A stretch of 64,000 nucleotides of DNA from Ditylenchus dipsaci (Eukaryota; Nematoda; Chromadorea; Rhabditida; Anguinidae), in assembly GCA_004194705.1 (NCBI GenBank), contig SADC01000160.1:186001-250000 (forward strand). Direction: 5' to 3'. The notes beneath the pieces were generated by a model. That model was not told the DNA's origin. It did no database searches and saw only the letters and a program-made list of their open reading frames with translations. Of this stretch, positions 11,000 to 23,656 are shown one piece after another; the stretch's first letter is position 1, and the number at the start of each line of letters is the position of its first letter. Made by a program: the position numbers and the translations under genes.

Positions 11000-13060
11000 A
11001 GCAAGAAATACGATTTGTTTATAAATTTATAAATCAATGAAAAAAATTGAATTTTTATTAACGGCTAAAATACCAAAAATTGAGATAGTTGTTCCACTTT
11101 TTTTAAATAGTGCAATAGAGGCAAATATTTTAAATGCTGTATAAATTGTTATAGAAAATTTCGACAACAACAAAGCTAGCTAAAAAAAATGTGAGGGAAA
11201 AGTATGAATAGTAGTAGAAAGTAATGTATGTGCTACTGCAACCACTACTACTAATACTATGTTTAATCCCGTCATTATAGGTGATGCTCAAGGTCAAAAA
11301 CAAAAGTAGAGAAATTACAAATAAGGTGTGAATACACACATCGATAAGCTTGGCACAACAAATAGAATAGTACAATAATTTATATCAAATAGCATTGATT
11401 AGAGACAGGATTTTCATGCCTTGGAGTAGGACTAGTTTAAACTTGACATGCAACTTCTCGTAATTATTTTAATAAACATGTCGGGTTACATTTCAATGAA
11501 CCCAAAATCAGAAAATTTTGAGGTCAATCTCACGATTTTTGTGGGAAATTTTAAAATCCAAAAGTGGAATCGGTAGAGCTCGTGGTAGCTAACAAAACGC
11601 AAAAAGCAGATTTGCAAAAAAACTCTCGAGTCTGAGATATAGGTTTTCAAAGTAGGGGGTGTCGCGTTATTTGAGACTGTAGGCCTATTAGAGCATTTAC
11701 GGTAGCCCTGTTCATTGCGCAATTATTTTAATACATTCACGGTAGGGTTATTTGGTGGCAACTTATTTTTTCACAATTTGATGCAAACCATGACTTGCCA
11801 AGTCATACTCCAATTCATACCTATGCATCGCTTTTTTCAATGCAAGGCTGTTGGTGCATCCAAATCCTAGTGATTACGAACATTATCTACAAGGGGCCAT
11901 AAGCGCCTATCGGCGCATCCATCTTATTTGTACCTATCGAAGTTGTAAAAAAGTTGGTGGTTCCGGAGAGATATTCAACATAAATTTGCGAAAAGGGGCA
12001 GAAAATTTTAGGTGAACACAAATATCGGCCCAAAAATCCAAGCTTCAATTTATATTGTTTACGGCCGCCGCTTATTATCACCAATTGGTGTATGCTAAAA
12101 ATGAGAGAGAGAGCGAACAATCAAGGTCACGAAGGCTAAGAGGCCCGGTGGTCTCGCCAAGAAATTTGGCTCCAAAAATTTTAATTAAATTTTTTATTTC
12201 GAGATCTTTCCCCATAAAACGCCGATTTTCAAGTTCAAAGAGCAAAATAGCCAAGCAGCTTTTTGAATCTTGTTTTAAAAATTTAGGTTCCTGAATATAT
12301 CTTGAGTGCTCTATAAAAAAATAGAAAAAATATTGATAACATACTGACTTTCATTTTAAAATTAAAAAATACAAAAATTGATCACACGAATAACTTTCAC
12401 TGGGAACACATATTATTCTAATTTTTAGAAGTGAAAAATAATTTTCTCGGACTCTTTCCATAGTCTCGTTTGTTCTAGCTGTCTGAACTAAACACTGCAC
12501 AATTCAGCCAGAGCAATCACTTCTCTGGTCCACTTGACCAGTCAATTGAAGAGAAGGAAACAGGGTGCAAATTCTGCTACCCTCGATGATATTAGATCAA
12601 GAGTGACCAGATTTTTTGGGTCCTCAACCATTGTCTTTACTGCATACAATAGAGAAATAAATCGATTGGTTATTACCAGGTTGACAAACATTTTTGCGAC
12701 ACTTTTTCACATTGGTTTTTGAGACCTGTTGCCAAATGAGATTGGCTAGTTCACTTACAACTATTTTGATTTCAATTTTACTAATCGCTTTTGAATAAAA
12801 TAAGATTTCTGATAATAAGACTGGTTAAGACTCGCAAATCTCGATATAAGAATACCCCGTTTTTTGAAAATTAATAAAAAAAATTAAATCGACACAATCA
12901 CAAAACACTTGTATGTTATTGACAATAAAAATTACCTGCACTAAAGCCTTGAATCACAAATTGCAGCGATTCTCACCCCAATAAAACATCAACAAAAAAC
13001 TCCAAATGACATTGAAGACACAGGAACACAAAAAACTAGAAGAATACTAAAAAAACCTTT
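11000..13060. other. intergenic or 5' intronic DNA with repeat relics
   Basis: No supported gene. At about 11520-11740 and again at 14150-14310 lie diverged pieces of the family typified by 17650-17876 ('...tctgagatataggttttcaaagta...', 'aatcggtagagctcgtgg'). The rest is AT-rich with microsatellite-like actacta runs near 11225-11260. This region may contain the missing 5' exons and promoter of the large minus-strand gene. Confidence 0.4.
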
Positions 13061-13068
13061 CCCAAAAA

Positions 13069-13290
13069 TCAATTTTTTTCACATTGCACCAAAAAAACAT
13101 CTAGGCACCAAGTATTTTTTTGACTCTTATCCAAAATCATAAATGTTGTGAAGAGTAACACACACAGAACAACAATGTGTCTTTCTTCCTGATCATCTAA
13201 ATAAGGAAGCCTTGTATAGATGGACCGGATATTTCCTGTGCTGCTGCTCAAAAGACACAAATATAATTTAGCATTTTTCCCAATATGCAT
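13069..13290 (-). CDS. possible 5' exon with one membrane-like segment
   Basis: An open frame on the same strand as the large gene reads through RLPYLDDQEERHIVVLCVLL and ends LVQCEKN stop. The run IVVLCVLLFTTFMI is hydrophobic enough for a membrane segment. A possible acceptor (ttttgagcag) lies inside. No homology is recognised. It may be a separate small membrane-protein exon or chance. Confidence 0.25.
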   Translation of the reverse strand: MHIGKNAKLYLCLLSSSTGNIRSIYTRLPYLDDQEERHIVVLCVLLFTTFMILDKSQKNTWCLDVFLVQCEKN

Positions 13291-14774
13291 TCCACACCAA
13301 TATATGCGCGCCTGGTTTGCAGGCGCTAAACCAGAACAAGAAGAACAAGAACCACACTGTTCTTTTTAGTCGGTGTGGTATTGTTTGCTGTTTTTTCTTG
13401 TGTTTTTTCTAGCAATAGGGTAAACCCAGAAGAAAAAAGACAAAAAAATAATTTGTGAGGTACTTTTAGGTTGACACAAATTTTAAAAGGGTGCAGACAA
13501 GAAGCAGGTACTTATGCACTCCGTGGCCCCATTTTACTTTTTGCATGTTTTCATCTTTTTTGTTACATTTTTACATTTAACAATAATAAGACTTTAATGA
13601 CGTTCATCAACTATTTTTCGTACACGTTATATTCACTAATTTGATGCCAAAAATGATAGAATATGTCGTCTCTTTTAAATAGTTCTCGCCATAGAAATTC
13701 TTCTAGCTGACTAAATGAATTCTTGGTGTTCCGTATTCCTTTTCATGTCAATCCTTTAACTTTTGGTGAAGACTTTCGATTCTTTGTGTGTGAATTTCTG
13801 CATCGTCAGGATCAACAAAGTTTTCCGAATGATTTACAACTCCATGTTATAAAAAATGTAACAAAAAAAGATCACAAAATTAAAAAGCTAAAATAGGCAC
13901 CCGGGTGCATAAGTACCAAGAAGCACCCTAAGATGAAATTTAAGTCTAAAACCAACGTCCTGCAGTCCGAAAGTTCAGTAATGAAAAGGCCGAAATTGGA
14001 AGGGGTCACCAATAACTTTTGGTAGAGTCTCAGGCCGTGGAGCATGTACCTCTCAAAATTTACAGCAAACCACATGTGCTGCAGTCTACATATCTAATAC
14101 AGTCGACACTATGAATACCAATCTTTCTACAATGATCCCCCAGGGGGATCATTTTTAAACCTTGAAAATGCGGAATTTTCGAAATTTTCAAACCAAATTA
14201 AACCAAAATGTGAAAAGTGAGTACTAAAAGTGAACACAAAAATGCAATAAAGAACTATGGAAAATTTTTTCGCTGGACTGAGATACAGGTCTTCAAAGTT
14301 AAAGGAGGGCGGATTATAACAGAAAACACGGATAAAATATACATTCGTCATAAAATATAATTGATACACTTACAACATACCTTTTTCGGCTCCAATTTTT
14401 GCTCAGCTTAAGTAAAATTTCTAATGCTTGCGGATCGATACAACTTACGATCGATAAATTAGTATAGCACCGATCGGATACAGTGAAATGTTTTGCCAAA
14501 TTTCGCCTTAATCCCATGTTATCTTTTTCAACTTTTTTCGATTTTTTTAAGCACATAGGCTTAGGCAAGGGTAGGCCAGCGCACATTATGATGGGCTTGA
14601 ACTGTGGTTTGAGCATATTACTTAACAAATTTTCAGAAAACTGCGGTCAGTAGTTGTATCCGGTCAGTGGTCAGTATGATAAGCTAGCTCTATGTGGTCT
14701 TTGTTATATGAAAGTTCGACTGCGGCGTTATCACAGGCGGGAAATTAGGTCAGTGCTTGATCCGTTATTCTCCA

Positions 14775-15615
14775 TCCTACTTTTTAAGAGACAAAATCTG
14801 TAATTTTGGAGGTTTTTTGCATAGAATTTGTCGCCAATTTTTTTTCGACTTTTTTTTAGCGAGCATGTTATATACCATTCTTCTTCAAATTCATAGCTGA
14901 GCAATATTTTCTCGAGTGGCGACCGAATGTTGAGTTCTGGCCTCTTATAGTAAAATAGTTTTTTCCACCACCAAAAATGACCTTCTTTGTCAAAATAAAT
15001 AGACCCAGTCTATTTTGATTACGCCCATGTGCATATGTGGAGTTGTTTCACTCGACTTAAATCGCTTCACAAGATGGCTGTGAAAAATTACTATATTATT
15101 GCGAAAAGTTTGGACTTTTACCAAACCAAAATCACAAATTTTGTGTTATGCTTTTTTTCTTAAAAGTTATCATTTTACCCGAGTCGCTATCGACGGTAAA
15201 GAAAAAAAATTGCAGCTTCAGAATCTAAACAAAAAACTGCACCTGATATCATTAAACAGGTTATTAATTTATAATGAGTGCGCGGGGATATGGAACCTGA
15301 AGTTGGGATTCAGGCAAATTTCAATTAGAATGCAAGAACTAAGGCAAACTTTTTTAAAAAAATTTCATGATCACAGCCTGGAAATCTGACAATAGATTCG
15401 TGTTCAGTGTGGTCAATTTGGTGGTGGAAAAAATTACTTCACTATAAAAGAGCAGAACTCAAAATTTTCAGCGAAACTCGAGGTCGCCACTCGAGAAAAT
15501 ATTTCTCTGCTATAATTTGAAGAAGAATGGTATATAAATGCTCGCTAGAGAAAAGTCAATGGGCATTGCTGAAAATCTTGGTGCCACGAAAGCCTGCAAA
15601 ATTACAGATTATGTC
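14775..15615. mobile_element. foldback element with about 200-bp inverted arms
   Basis: The left arm at about 14780-14975 and the right arm at about 15410-15615 are inverted copies. The pairs include aagagacaaaatctgtaatttt / aattacagattatgtctctt, tatataccattcttcttcaa / ttgaagaagaatggtatata and tctcgagtggcgacc / ggtcgccactcgaga. The interior of about 430 bases has no convincing transposase. Target-site duplication was not resolved. Confidence 0.7.
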
Positions 15616-16303
15616 TCTTAAACTTCTAAATAAAACACTAAATAAAAATGAAAACATAACTTTTTATCAAAAATAATTTTTAATTTCATGAAATCGACCA
15701 ACAAATTCATGAGCTGGTGTAAAATTATGAAATACGCAAAATAAAAAACTACCTCAAAAAGAAAATTACCTAAAAACATCAAATCGATTTTCACCGCTAA
15801 TCTCAAACTCACGTCCCCCAATCACCTGAGTTCACGCGCAAGTGTTCCATGCATCTCTCCCCTTCTACTAGATGCATTAAAACGAGATTAAACAGAAAGA
15901 AGACGACCGCCAAAAAATGAATAAAAAGAGGGTATTAAACAGGGCTAACAAAGAGATTCAGATTAGTAGTCTTCTCTTTTCTATCATTTTGACGCAAAAC
16001 AGAGTGGTAGATCTATTGGCTGTTGTTGAAGGTAGGGGTAAAAAGAATTCAACGAAAAAATAGTAGTAGGGAATGGTCACTGATCCAGCATAATCCTCTA
16101 GAATAACACCAGCACTAGACCAGAAGCTGTGCACAGCAAATTGATTTGTGCTCAATTTTGTGGAAGCGCTCTCCACGAAATTTGATAGGCTAGGACTTTG
16201 CGGGTGTGTAAATGTGTACATATTTTACTCTGCACACATAAATTTGGATTATTAGATAAGATTATTTATTAGGAGTGGTTGTTAATTGTTTTTGTATATT
16301 TGA

Positions 16304-16576
16304 CTAGCCTAATGACATAACAAAACGATAAGGGGGATAAAAAGGGGAAGCATGAGGCCGTACAGTTATTACCGGAAATGTATACAGCACAAATCTTTGC
16401 TTCCTGGCCCACATTTTTAAATTTTGGCATGGCTCGCAGGACCGAACAAGTTTTTCTGCATTCCGGCCTGGACCATGCTTCGATATTCTCGGCCTAATCT
16501 CCCTGGCTATCATTTTCATAGTGACTTGCCCAAGAGCTATGCAGAAAATAAGTAGGAACCACAATATCAAAAACAC
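16304..16576 (-). CDS. putative small secreted protein
   Basis: A 90-codon frame starts with ATG and a typical signal peptide (MFLILWFLLIFCIALGQ, likely cut after G-Q). It continues with a basic, cysteine-poor mature part containing RSCEPCQNLK and an aromatic/proline tail (SPFYPPYRFV). No family is recognised. The signal-peptide-like start at the correct end favours a real gene. The lack of neighbours or homology keeps it tentative. Confidence 0.4.
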   Translation of the reverse strand: MFLILWFLLIFCIALGQVTMKMIAREIRPRISKHGPGRNAEKLVRSCEPCQNLKMWARKQRFVLYTFPVITVRPHASPFYPPYRFVMSLG

Positions 16577-16599
16577 GAGATTAAAACAAAAGGTGGTAA

Positions 16600-17640
16600 T
16601 TAGACAGGGCAGGATTATTTTTAGTACAAAAACTAAAAACTTTATTCATCAGCCAGCTAAAATGCAGCAAAAGCAATAGCTCAGAATATTCTAATGCCTC
16701 TTTTGACCACTGCTCAACCCTCCAATCCATTCACTCTCGCATCCAGAACACCCTGCTATTATTATTGTTGTTTTCAGACCTCACAAATTTTCTTTAGCCT
16801 TAGCAGCCTGGTATTACAATGGCATAGAGGGTAAAAGAAAAAAGGAGCCAGAGTGTATTATTCGCTTAGTTTGCCAGCTGATGTGACCAGCAGGCCGCTT
16901 GAATGTCTATTTAAATGCAGACAGCTTGAACAGAGACAGACAGACCTATGTGTTCACTGACCACTGGCTCAGGAACAGGGCTATGCGGGCTTTAATGCTG
17001 AACAAGAGGCTATTGAAGTGGATGTGTTTATAAGTGCCCACCCTTCGAAAGATGAATTTGCTTTGTCCGGCAAATCTTTTTGGCTGACAAATGGGATTAA
17101 CGGAAACAACTTGGCTATTTATATGTTGGACACTGCCCCTAAGATATATACCCCTTGAACTAAATATATATCTGACAGGAAAATTTGGATTGCTGATAAT
17201 TAGAGACCAAGTTTAAAGATAGTCAAGGGCATTTAGAAATTAAAAAATTGGCATGCCATTTGTGTATAAAATAGTAAAGAATTCAATGAAAGACAATTAA
17301 ATTAAGCAGATTTAGATATAGCCGTTTTGTAGTATAACTGAAAGGATTGACAAGCAATTGAGTTGACCGATGGTGTGTGAAGCTAAGAAGCTTTGCAATA
17401 ATTGTTTTTACTACTGTGATTAACTCGTCAAGAATTTGCATACAAAATAGACCAAATTAATGGACTGAAAAATCATAACATGAAAGTTATAGAAGGACCC
17501 TTATGGGTTATCTGCCGGCATTTTGGAATTTTTCGTTAATATTGTTTAACTTGTTAATAACATGTTTGAACTCGTCCTAACTTGTACTGGCCTCTAAGCT
17601 AAAAAAAGTACAAGTGTTTTGGGCAGCCTAAGATCAATTT
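16600..17640. other. intergenic, no gene seen
   Basis: Slightly higher GC between 16680 and 17060, with a stretch rich in caactggct-like and cagacag words (16900-16990). That could be a promoter or CpG-poor regulatory DNA. No splice-compatible coding segment was found. Confidence 0.4.
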
Positions 17641-17649
17641 TTATCTTAT

Positions 17650-17876
17650 TACCGTATTTTTGTGAGTTATTTTTCAACCCCTTGAAAATCGGAAAATTTT
17701 GAGATTTTCGGGTGCTCAACCAAAATCTAAAAAGTGAAATCGATAGAGCTCGTGGGAGTTAAGAAAATGCAATGAACAACGATGTAAAATATTTGCTTAG
17801 GGCTGAGATAAAGGTCCTCAAAGTAGAGGGGGGGGAAGATAATAGAGACGGGTGAGCTGTTAGAGAAAATACGGTA
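17650..17876. mobile_element. MITE of the 'taccgtattt' family
   Basis: Starts taccgtatttttgtgag and ends agagaaaatacggta. The interior motifs (gtgaaatcgatagagctcgt, gagataaaggtcctcaaagt) are shared with 47996-48522, 20006-22182 ends, 11520-11740, 14150-14310 and 52779-52980. The family has inverted ends and no ORF. Its terminal sequence taccgtatttcctctaat is the most frequent repeat end in the window. Confidence 0.7.
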
Positions 17877-18719
17877 TGCTTAGAAATTAATACTGACCAA
17901 AATTTGAAAATGGTGGCTGATGGTCCAGGAATAAATTGATAAAATAATTTTTTTGCCTATCCCGATTTTTAAAAGGTGTGTTCTCAACCCAAAGTTTTTC
18001 AAATAATCACAAATTAGTTGATTGAAGCATGAATGCCAAGTCTCTAAACAAATCTCCTTCTCACCTGAATGTTGGCTAATTAGACAGACAAGAGTGAGAT
18101 GTGACCTAGATTAGGAATAGGAAAACATGCGTGTAATCCTTTAGCTCCATTTCCCTACAACAATTACTACAAACACAACATTAATTGCTCTCCAACTTTT
18201 AAGGAGTTCACCAAAAGAGACTCCAAATCAAGGTGAAATTTAAGAAGTGGAAAATTGAGTAAAAGAATGTCCAAGAACACATCACTATTTGTAAAACTTG
18301 GATTTGCACAAATAAAAGGAAGAAAAGTTGAGCAGAAGATGGTTTGGAAAAGTGACCTTGAGCCTTTTTCTTGAAATCTTTTCTAGCATCCTAGAAAAAG
18401 GCATAATAATAAAAGTAATTTTTTGGCAATAATTTATAAAAAATTAAATTAGGAACTCTTCCCAAACTAAAATTTTTGCTTTGTTCTTTTTGACTATCAA
18501 GGGCTACTTATACCTGTCAGGCTACTTGTTCTTGCAATAATAAAATATTTGGGCCATATTTCTCAATTTGTACCGATTTTTTAGATTGGTCCTCTGTTTT
18601 ATTTTTGGCCTTTTTCGGATTAAGGAAGAGTAAGCCAGCGTGTATTCGGATCGACTGAAACATATCTCGAACTCATGTTTGGGCCCGTCTGAACATACGC
18701 TGGCCTACCTTTTCTAAGC

Positions 18720-19390
18720 CTAAAAAGAAACAACAGAGCGGGCCAAGCTAAAAAATAGATACCCATTAAAGGGGCATGCCCGTCGCCGATGGAATATTTC
18801 GAAAAGCGGGTACCAGGTCAATTCAAAAAATAAGTATTTTGAAATTATTTTTGTTGAGTACCCTACACATAATAAGTAATCAAAAACACTTTCATTGTTT
18901 AATAGCATCAGTGGCCTAGTGAAAAAAGAGGCGTAGTGTGAGAGCTGGTCGTCAGTTTGATTCGCATTCAGGTATAGTTTTTCTTCAGCTTTACCAAATC
19001 ACTACCAAATCACGCGAAATTATAAGCGAAATTATCTTATCACTCAACACAAGCCCAAAAACAAAACAGGGGAATCCAAGGCAAAAAGGTCATTGCCCTG
19101 ATATAATTAACATACAAAATTCGAACTCCAGGTATTGAACATATGAGCTTAAAGTTTCTTCAAAAAAAATTCAACGCATAATTTCTTATTGTGTTCCAAA
19201 TATCACAAATTCTCAAAAAACATTAGCAAAAGAAAAAACTAATTTTTTTTTCAAATTAAAACAAAAAACTTCATAGCTCAATTAAGACAACGCTGTATAT
19301 AAGTCCAAATTATCACAAAACAAATCCACACTAGCTTCAATGGTGTGTTCTATGTAATGCTTGCACAACAATAACCACTGGACACCACTC
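18720..19390. other. intergenic with tRNA-like SINE-type fragment
   Basis: At about 18910-18975 the sequence reads agtggcctagtg followed by gtttgattcgcattcagg. The spacing resembles the A and B boxes of RNA polymerase III, suggesting a tRNA-derived SINE relic on the plus strand. No cloverleaf can be completed. The rest of the interval is AT-rich without genes. Confidence 0.35.
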
Positions 19391-19701
19391 AATTAATTTG
19401 GCGGTGTTGCAATTATTATTTCTGCTGCTTTTTCTGGACGATTTGCGACACATGCAGTGAACAAATTCATCAGAAGCAAGAAAACAGCCGGAGAAATATT
19501 TACGCAAAAAATCAGCCAGCCATTTAGGGCAGGACTCGCTCCTTTCCGAAAAACTAGTTCTTCTCCTGTATTCCCTGCTGCAGCTATTAGTAGTAGCATT
19601 GTTATTCTATGTTCAACCACAATAATAAAAACAACCACAAAAAGCAGGCAGGCAAAGAGTTAAAATAACAGTTTACAACTGTGTATATCAAAACTTTTGT
19701 A

Positions 19702-19890
19702 TTAGGTTGAACGAAAAATCTTGTGAGTAACGTCAGTATTATTTTCAAACATTGCTATGACTTTTTCTAAAAAAATTTGACCACTCATTGACAAACTCAA
19801 TGAACCGCTCGAAAGCCAGTGAAATTCAGCTAACTGATGAATGATATGAAAACTAGCCAAAAAAAAAGCTGAAAACGAAAATCGCAACAT
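19702..19890 (-). CDS. putative small secreted peptide
   Basis: A 62-codon frame begins MLRFSFSAFFLASFHIIHQ, which looks like a signal peptide. It continues with a Ser-rich segment and one N-glycosylation-type sequon (NNTD). Nothing else supports it: no conserved cysteines and no identified partner. It may be chance in AT-rich DNA. Confidence 0.3.
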   Translation of the reverse strand: MLRFSFSAFFLASFHIIHQLAEFHWLSSGSLSLSMSGQIFLEKVIAMFENNTDVTHKIFRST

Positions 19891-20005
19891 TCTACAGATT
19901 TGAACTTTTTTGTTTTCAGTTCTAATGTAACAATTTTTTGCGACAAACTGAAAAACCTAAAACTACTATTTTTAGTAGAATTTCACTGGATTTTAAATAG
20001 TTTAG

Positions 20006-22182
20006 TACCGTATTTCGTTTAATAAAGCGGATGTCTAAAATTCAGGGTCTTGCCACGAAAACACCATTTTACCGATTTTCATATAATTAGGGTCGCGCGC
20101 GGTCGGTTAACCGACGCGGTCGGTTAACTTTTAGGAAATAAACCGAAACCGAAAACCGGATTCGCCAAACCGGCAAAACCGAAAACCGGGTCACCAAACC
20201 GCGGCTTTATTCGGGTTTATTACTGAGAAATAAAATTAGCTAATATAGTTTCGAATTAATTTTCTTTTGACATGAATAATAAAGAACATTTCGGTCATCT
20301 TGTAAACGAGCTTTTTTTCTTGCTGATTTGCGGCAAAACGAGTGAAGAAAATGAAGGATCCGACGTTGAATGATATAGCTTGTCTCTGTTATGCGTTCAA
20401 AATTGTTTCCAATATGTGTACAGGGTGTCCCAGAAAAAAACCACCTACTCTTCAAGGGCACCGTAGAACCATTTTTAATTTTCAATTTTTCGTGCACGAT
20501 ATGTCAGTTTGTAGCCCTAGAAATTTCTGGCGCATGGTATATTAACATTAACTAAGTGACAGTGGCATAGTGGGTTAATAGACAGAACAATTAAAAAACC
20601 GGTTTTTCAATCCCGGATTTTCTGTTTTTGTTGACTTAAAAAATTATTGACGTGTTTTCAGGTTGATTATTAATATCAAAATTTATCTTGCAAAGATATT
20701 CCAAACACATCATTTTGTAGCTCTTTTTTTTCTCTTTCGATTGGTATATAAAAATTTCCCGGATTATTTTCAAAAAGTCAGCATCCGGCTTTTAACACAA
20801 ATAAAGTCATTTCACACAATTTGACAAGCACTTTTGTCACCTTAACTGGTCAAAATTTCGTTTGAGTATTTTGCGCTATGATTTTTTCTTGCATTTATGT
20901 TGTAGCGCAGATCAAGAGCTACAAAATCTTTCTTACAGAAATTTTTTTGTAAATTGAAATGTTGAGATATGCTCTTATGAAAACAGCAAACCCATTAAAA
21001 AACGACTGAAATTCGAAAAAATTAAGAAAAATTGATTTTTGGCCCTTTATGTTTTTCTTTCAAAAAGCCATAACTAAAAATCTATATTTTTGAAAAAATA
21101 TTCTCTGAATTGGGTTTTGTAACGCTTGATCTGAGCTACGAAATAGTGCAAGAATGTTATCACAGCACATAAAACTTTATCAATTTTGTGTGACCACGAC
21201 TCAATTCGACAAAACCGAAAATCCGATTTTTTTTAATTGTTCTGTCTATTTAAACACTATACCATTGTCACTTAGTAAATGTTAATGTAGCATTCGCTAG
21301 AGAATTCGCAGGGCTACAAGATGACATACCGTGCACAAACAATTGGAAATTAAAAATGGTTCTGCGGTACCCTTGAAGAGTAGGGGGTTTTTTCGGGACA
21401 CCCTGTACACATATTGGGAACAATTTTGAACGCATAACAGAGACAAGCTATATCATTCAACGTCTTTTTTGTGACACCCTACATGAAGATTGTTTACTTT
21501 TTGTTGTGGAACTTTTTTTTGTGTTTTGTCGTGTACATGAAGATTGTTTACTTTTTTGTTCAGTTGTGGAAACATTTATGCAACAAATTATGTAAGGCCC
21601 CCGCTCACAATGGAATGTCACTGTGGTTGTCGAAGTGAATTCGATGTCCATTTCTCGCATTTTTCATATAAAAATGCCAAATCTCATATAGATGACCTAC
21701 ACCTACTTTTTATTTCATCTATATCAGATTTGGCATTTTTCAATGAAAAAACGCGAGATCTGGACATCGAATTCACTTCGACATCCACATCGACATCCCA
21801 TTGTATGCGGGGCCTAATAATGTAAATTTACACTAGATAAAATGACCTTAAAAATCAACAAGCACTGGATAAAAACTGAAAAACGAAAAACTGGCGAAAA
21901 ACCGGCAAACCGGCAGTTAACGGACCGGGTTTGATTAAACCGAAACCGGAAACCGGGTTTGCCAAAAGCTCGGTTTGAAAAACCGACCGACTGGAAAAAA
22001 ACCGCAACCGCGCGACCTTAGTTAGAATGAAGCAAAAAACACATATAATATCCCAAAAATAAACTTTAGAAAAAAGTCTAAAACTTTTGAAAAACAGAAC
22101 GCCACAATTATTACCAATTTGACACACCGTGAGCTGTAGGTCCTCAAAGTCTAGGGGCCGTCTTATTAGAGGAAATACGGTA
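20006..22182. mobile_element. nested MITE composite bounded by taccgtattt ends
   Basis: The outer ends are taccgtatttcg (20006) and agaggaaatacggta (to 22182). Inside lies a second inverted pair: ggtcgcgcgcggtcggttaacc at about 20091 and ccgcaaccgcgcgacc near 22003. The inner arms are rich in aaaccgaaaaccgg. A third pair follows: gggtgtcccagaaaaaaacc at about 20424 and gttttttcgggacaccctgt near 21389. A fourth foldback is at 21600-21800, where the cattcgacgatgtccat-type blocks face each other. This is at least four insertions nested like shells. Confidence 0.65.
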
Positions 22183-22189
22183 AGTCTTT

Positions 22190-22670
22190 TAATGAGTAGT
22201 CAAAACGTTTGTAAAAAGTCACAGTAATATCTGAAAATTTTTGTTAGTTTCAAAACTTTTCGTTCAACTTAAAATTTTGAAATACAGTTAACTCTCGATT
22301 ATAAGTACACCTTGAAGAGGATATTAGAGATACAAAATTTCGGTTTTTTACACAATATAGTATGAAAAAGTGAATATGATACTATTATGTCTTTTCCTCT
22401 AAAATTTGCAACAATATTTTATTGCCGAGAGCCGACTTATTGTTGTAATGTAAGGAAGAATCTTGAAGATCAAAAAGAACAACCACAATAACATAATGTT
22501 AATATGGTTATGAGTGCTCTTCAAGCAATTTCATCCTGCTACCTATCATAGCAAAGAGAAATGCTACTACAAACATAGATGAGTGTAGACGATACTGCAA
22601 AGACACAAAGGAATAAATATTTTTGCAGATTTTTTATTTCGTCTTTTAGATTTGGAATTTTATCAAAAAA
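22190..22670. other. AT-rich spacer
   Basis: No gene or clear repeat. It contains 'acagttaactctcgattataagtacacc' near 22288, a form of the cagtcgagtctcg-type transposon terminus seen at 27204. Confidence 0.3.
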
Positions 22671-22678
22671 TTTCAATT

Positions 22679-23130
22679 ATGGCTCATTTATAAACGTTGT
22701 CGTCGTCGTTGGCAATGTCGTTGTCGCTGGAATATTCTTTTTATAAAACCGTTTTTTGCTAACGACGACGACAATCTATTTATAAAAAATCCAACGACAA
22801 CGCCAAAGACATCGACGATGCCAAGGATATCGAATTTTTTCATTCCAAATTGGACAAATTTCGCATTTTTTCAGTCTAGATTTCATCGTGTGGAGAATAT
22901 AATTGAACCTCAAAAAATTGACTTAAAATGCAAAATTTGTCTAATTTGGAAAAAAATGTCGTTGTCATTGGCGTTGTCGTTGGATTTTTCATAAATGGGT
23001 CGTCGTTGTCGTCGTCGTTGGCATAAATCGCCTTTATAAAACATTTTTTCCAACGATAACGTTTATAATGAGATAAATGAGTTCACGTTTATAATACGTT
23101 TATAATGAGATGAATTATAAATGAGCCATT
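22679..23130. mobile_element. foldback element with GTCGTCGTC arms
   Basis: The unit is bounded by atggctcatttataaacg (22679) and ttataaatgagccat (to about 23130). The arms are built of cgtcgtcgttggca / tgccaacgacgacg repeats around a centre of ccaaattgg-type words (attccaaattgga / ctaatttgga). The GTC/GAC triplets are a striking compositional island. No long ORF is present. Confidence 0.75.
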
Positions 23131-23167
23131 AGGAATAATCTAAAAATGCCTCATTTTGGCTTTAAAT

Positions 23168-23518
23168 CAGGGCTGCCATATTGGCAAAAAAATCAGACAC
23201 AAATCAGACACTACCAGAGCCCACAACTTTTGATTTACAGGACAAAATAGTCTGATTTTTTTTCTGTGTATAACTATAATGCACAGGTACACCCTGAAAA
23301 AAGTTGTCACCCTTCACTCTTTTTAGGCCGAAAACAGAAAATCAGACACTTTAAAAGTCAAAAACTTGTAAAAAAGATGGAGTGAAGGGTGACAACTTTT
23401 TTCAGGGTGTACCTGTGCATTATAGTTATACACAGAAAAAATCAGACTATTTTGTCCTGTAAATCAAAAGTTGTGGGCTCTGGTAGTGTCTGATTTTTTT
23501 GCCAATATGGCAGCCCTG
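23168..23518. mobile_element. near-perfect hAT-like foldback MITE
   Basis: Termini are CAGGGCTGCCATATTGGC and its exact complement. Arms of about 150 bases (23168-23315 and 23375-23518) match almost base for base around a loop near 23340. The flanks ctttaaat and atttaaat are a 7-of-8 match, fitting an 8-bp hAT target duplication. The near identity of the arms suggests a young insertion. Confidence 0.85.
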
Positions 23519-23656
23519 ATTTAAATTGTCTCAATTTTAAAATTCTGAAAAGAAAACCTAAAAGTGCACCTTGAAACCAATATGATGATCTATTTTTGCA
23601 ATGAAATTTTTCGAAAAGTTCAAATTAATTTTTTTAGCGAAAATTAGTCGAAAAAT

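Noticed and set aside
21457..21825. Ser/Thr-rich ORFs on both strands
   Set aside because: They lie in inverted tcgaattcac-type arms of nested elements.
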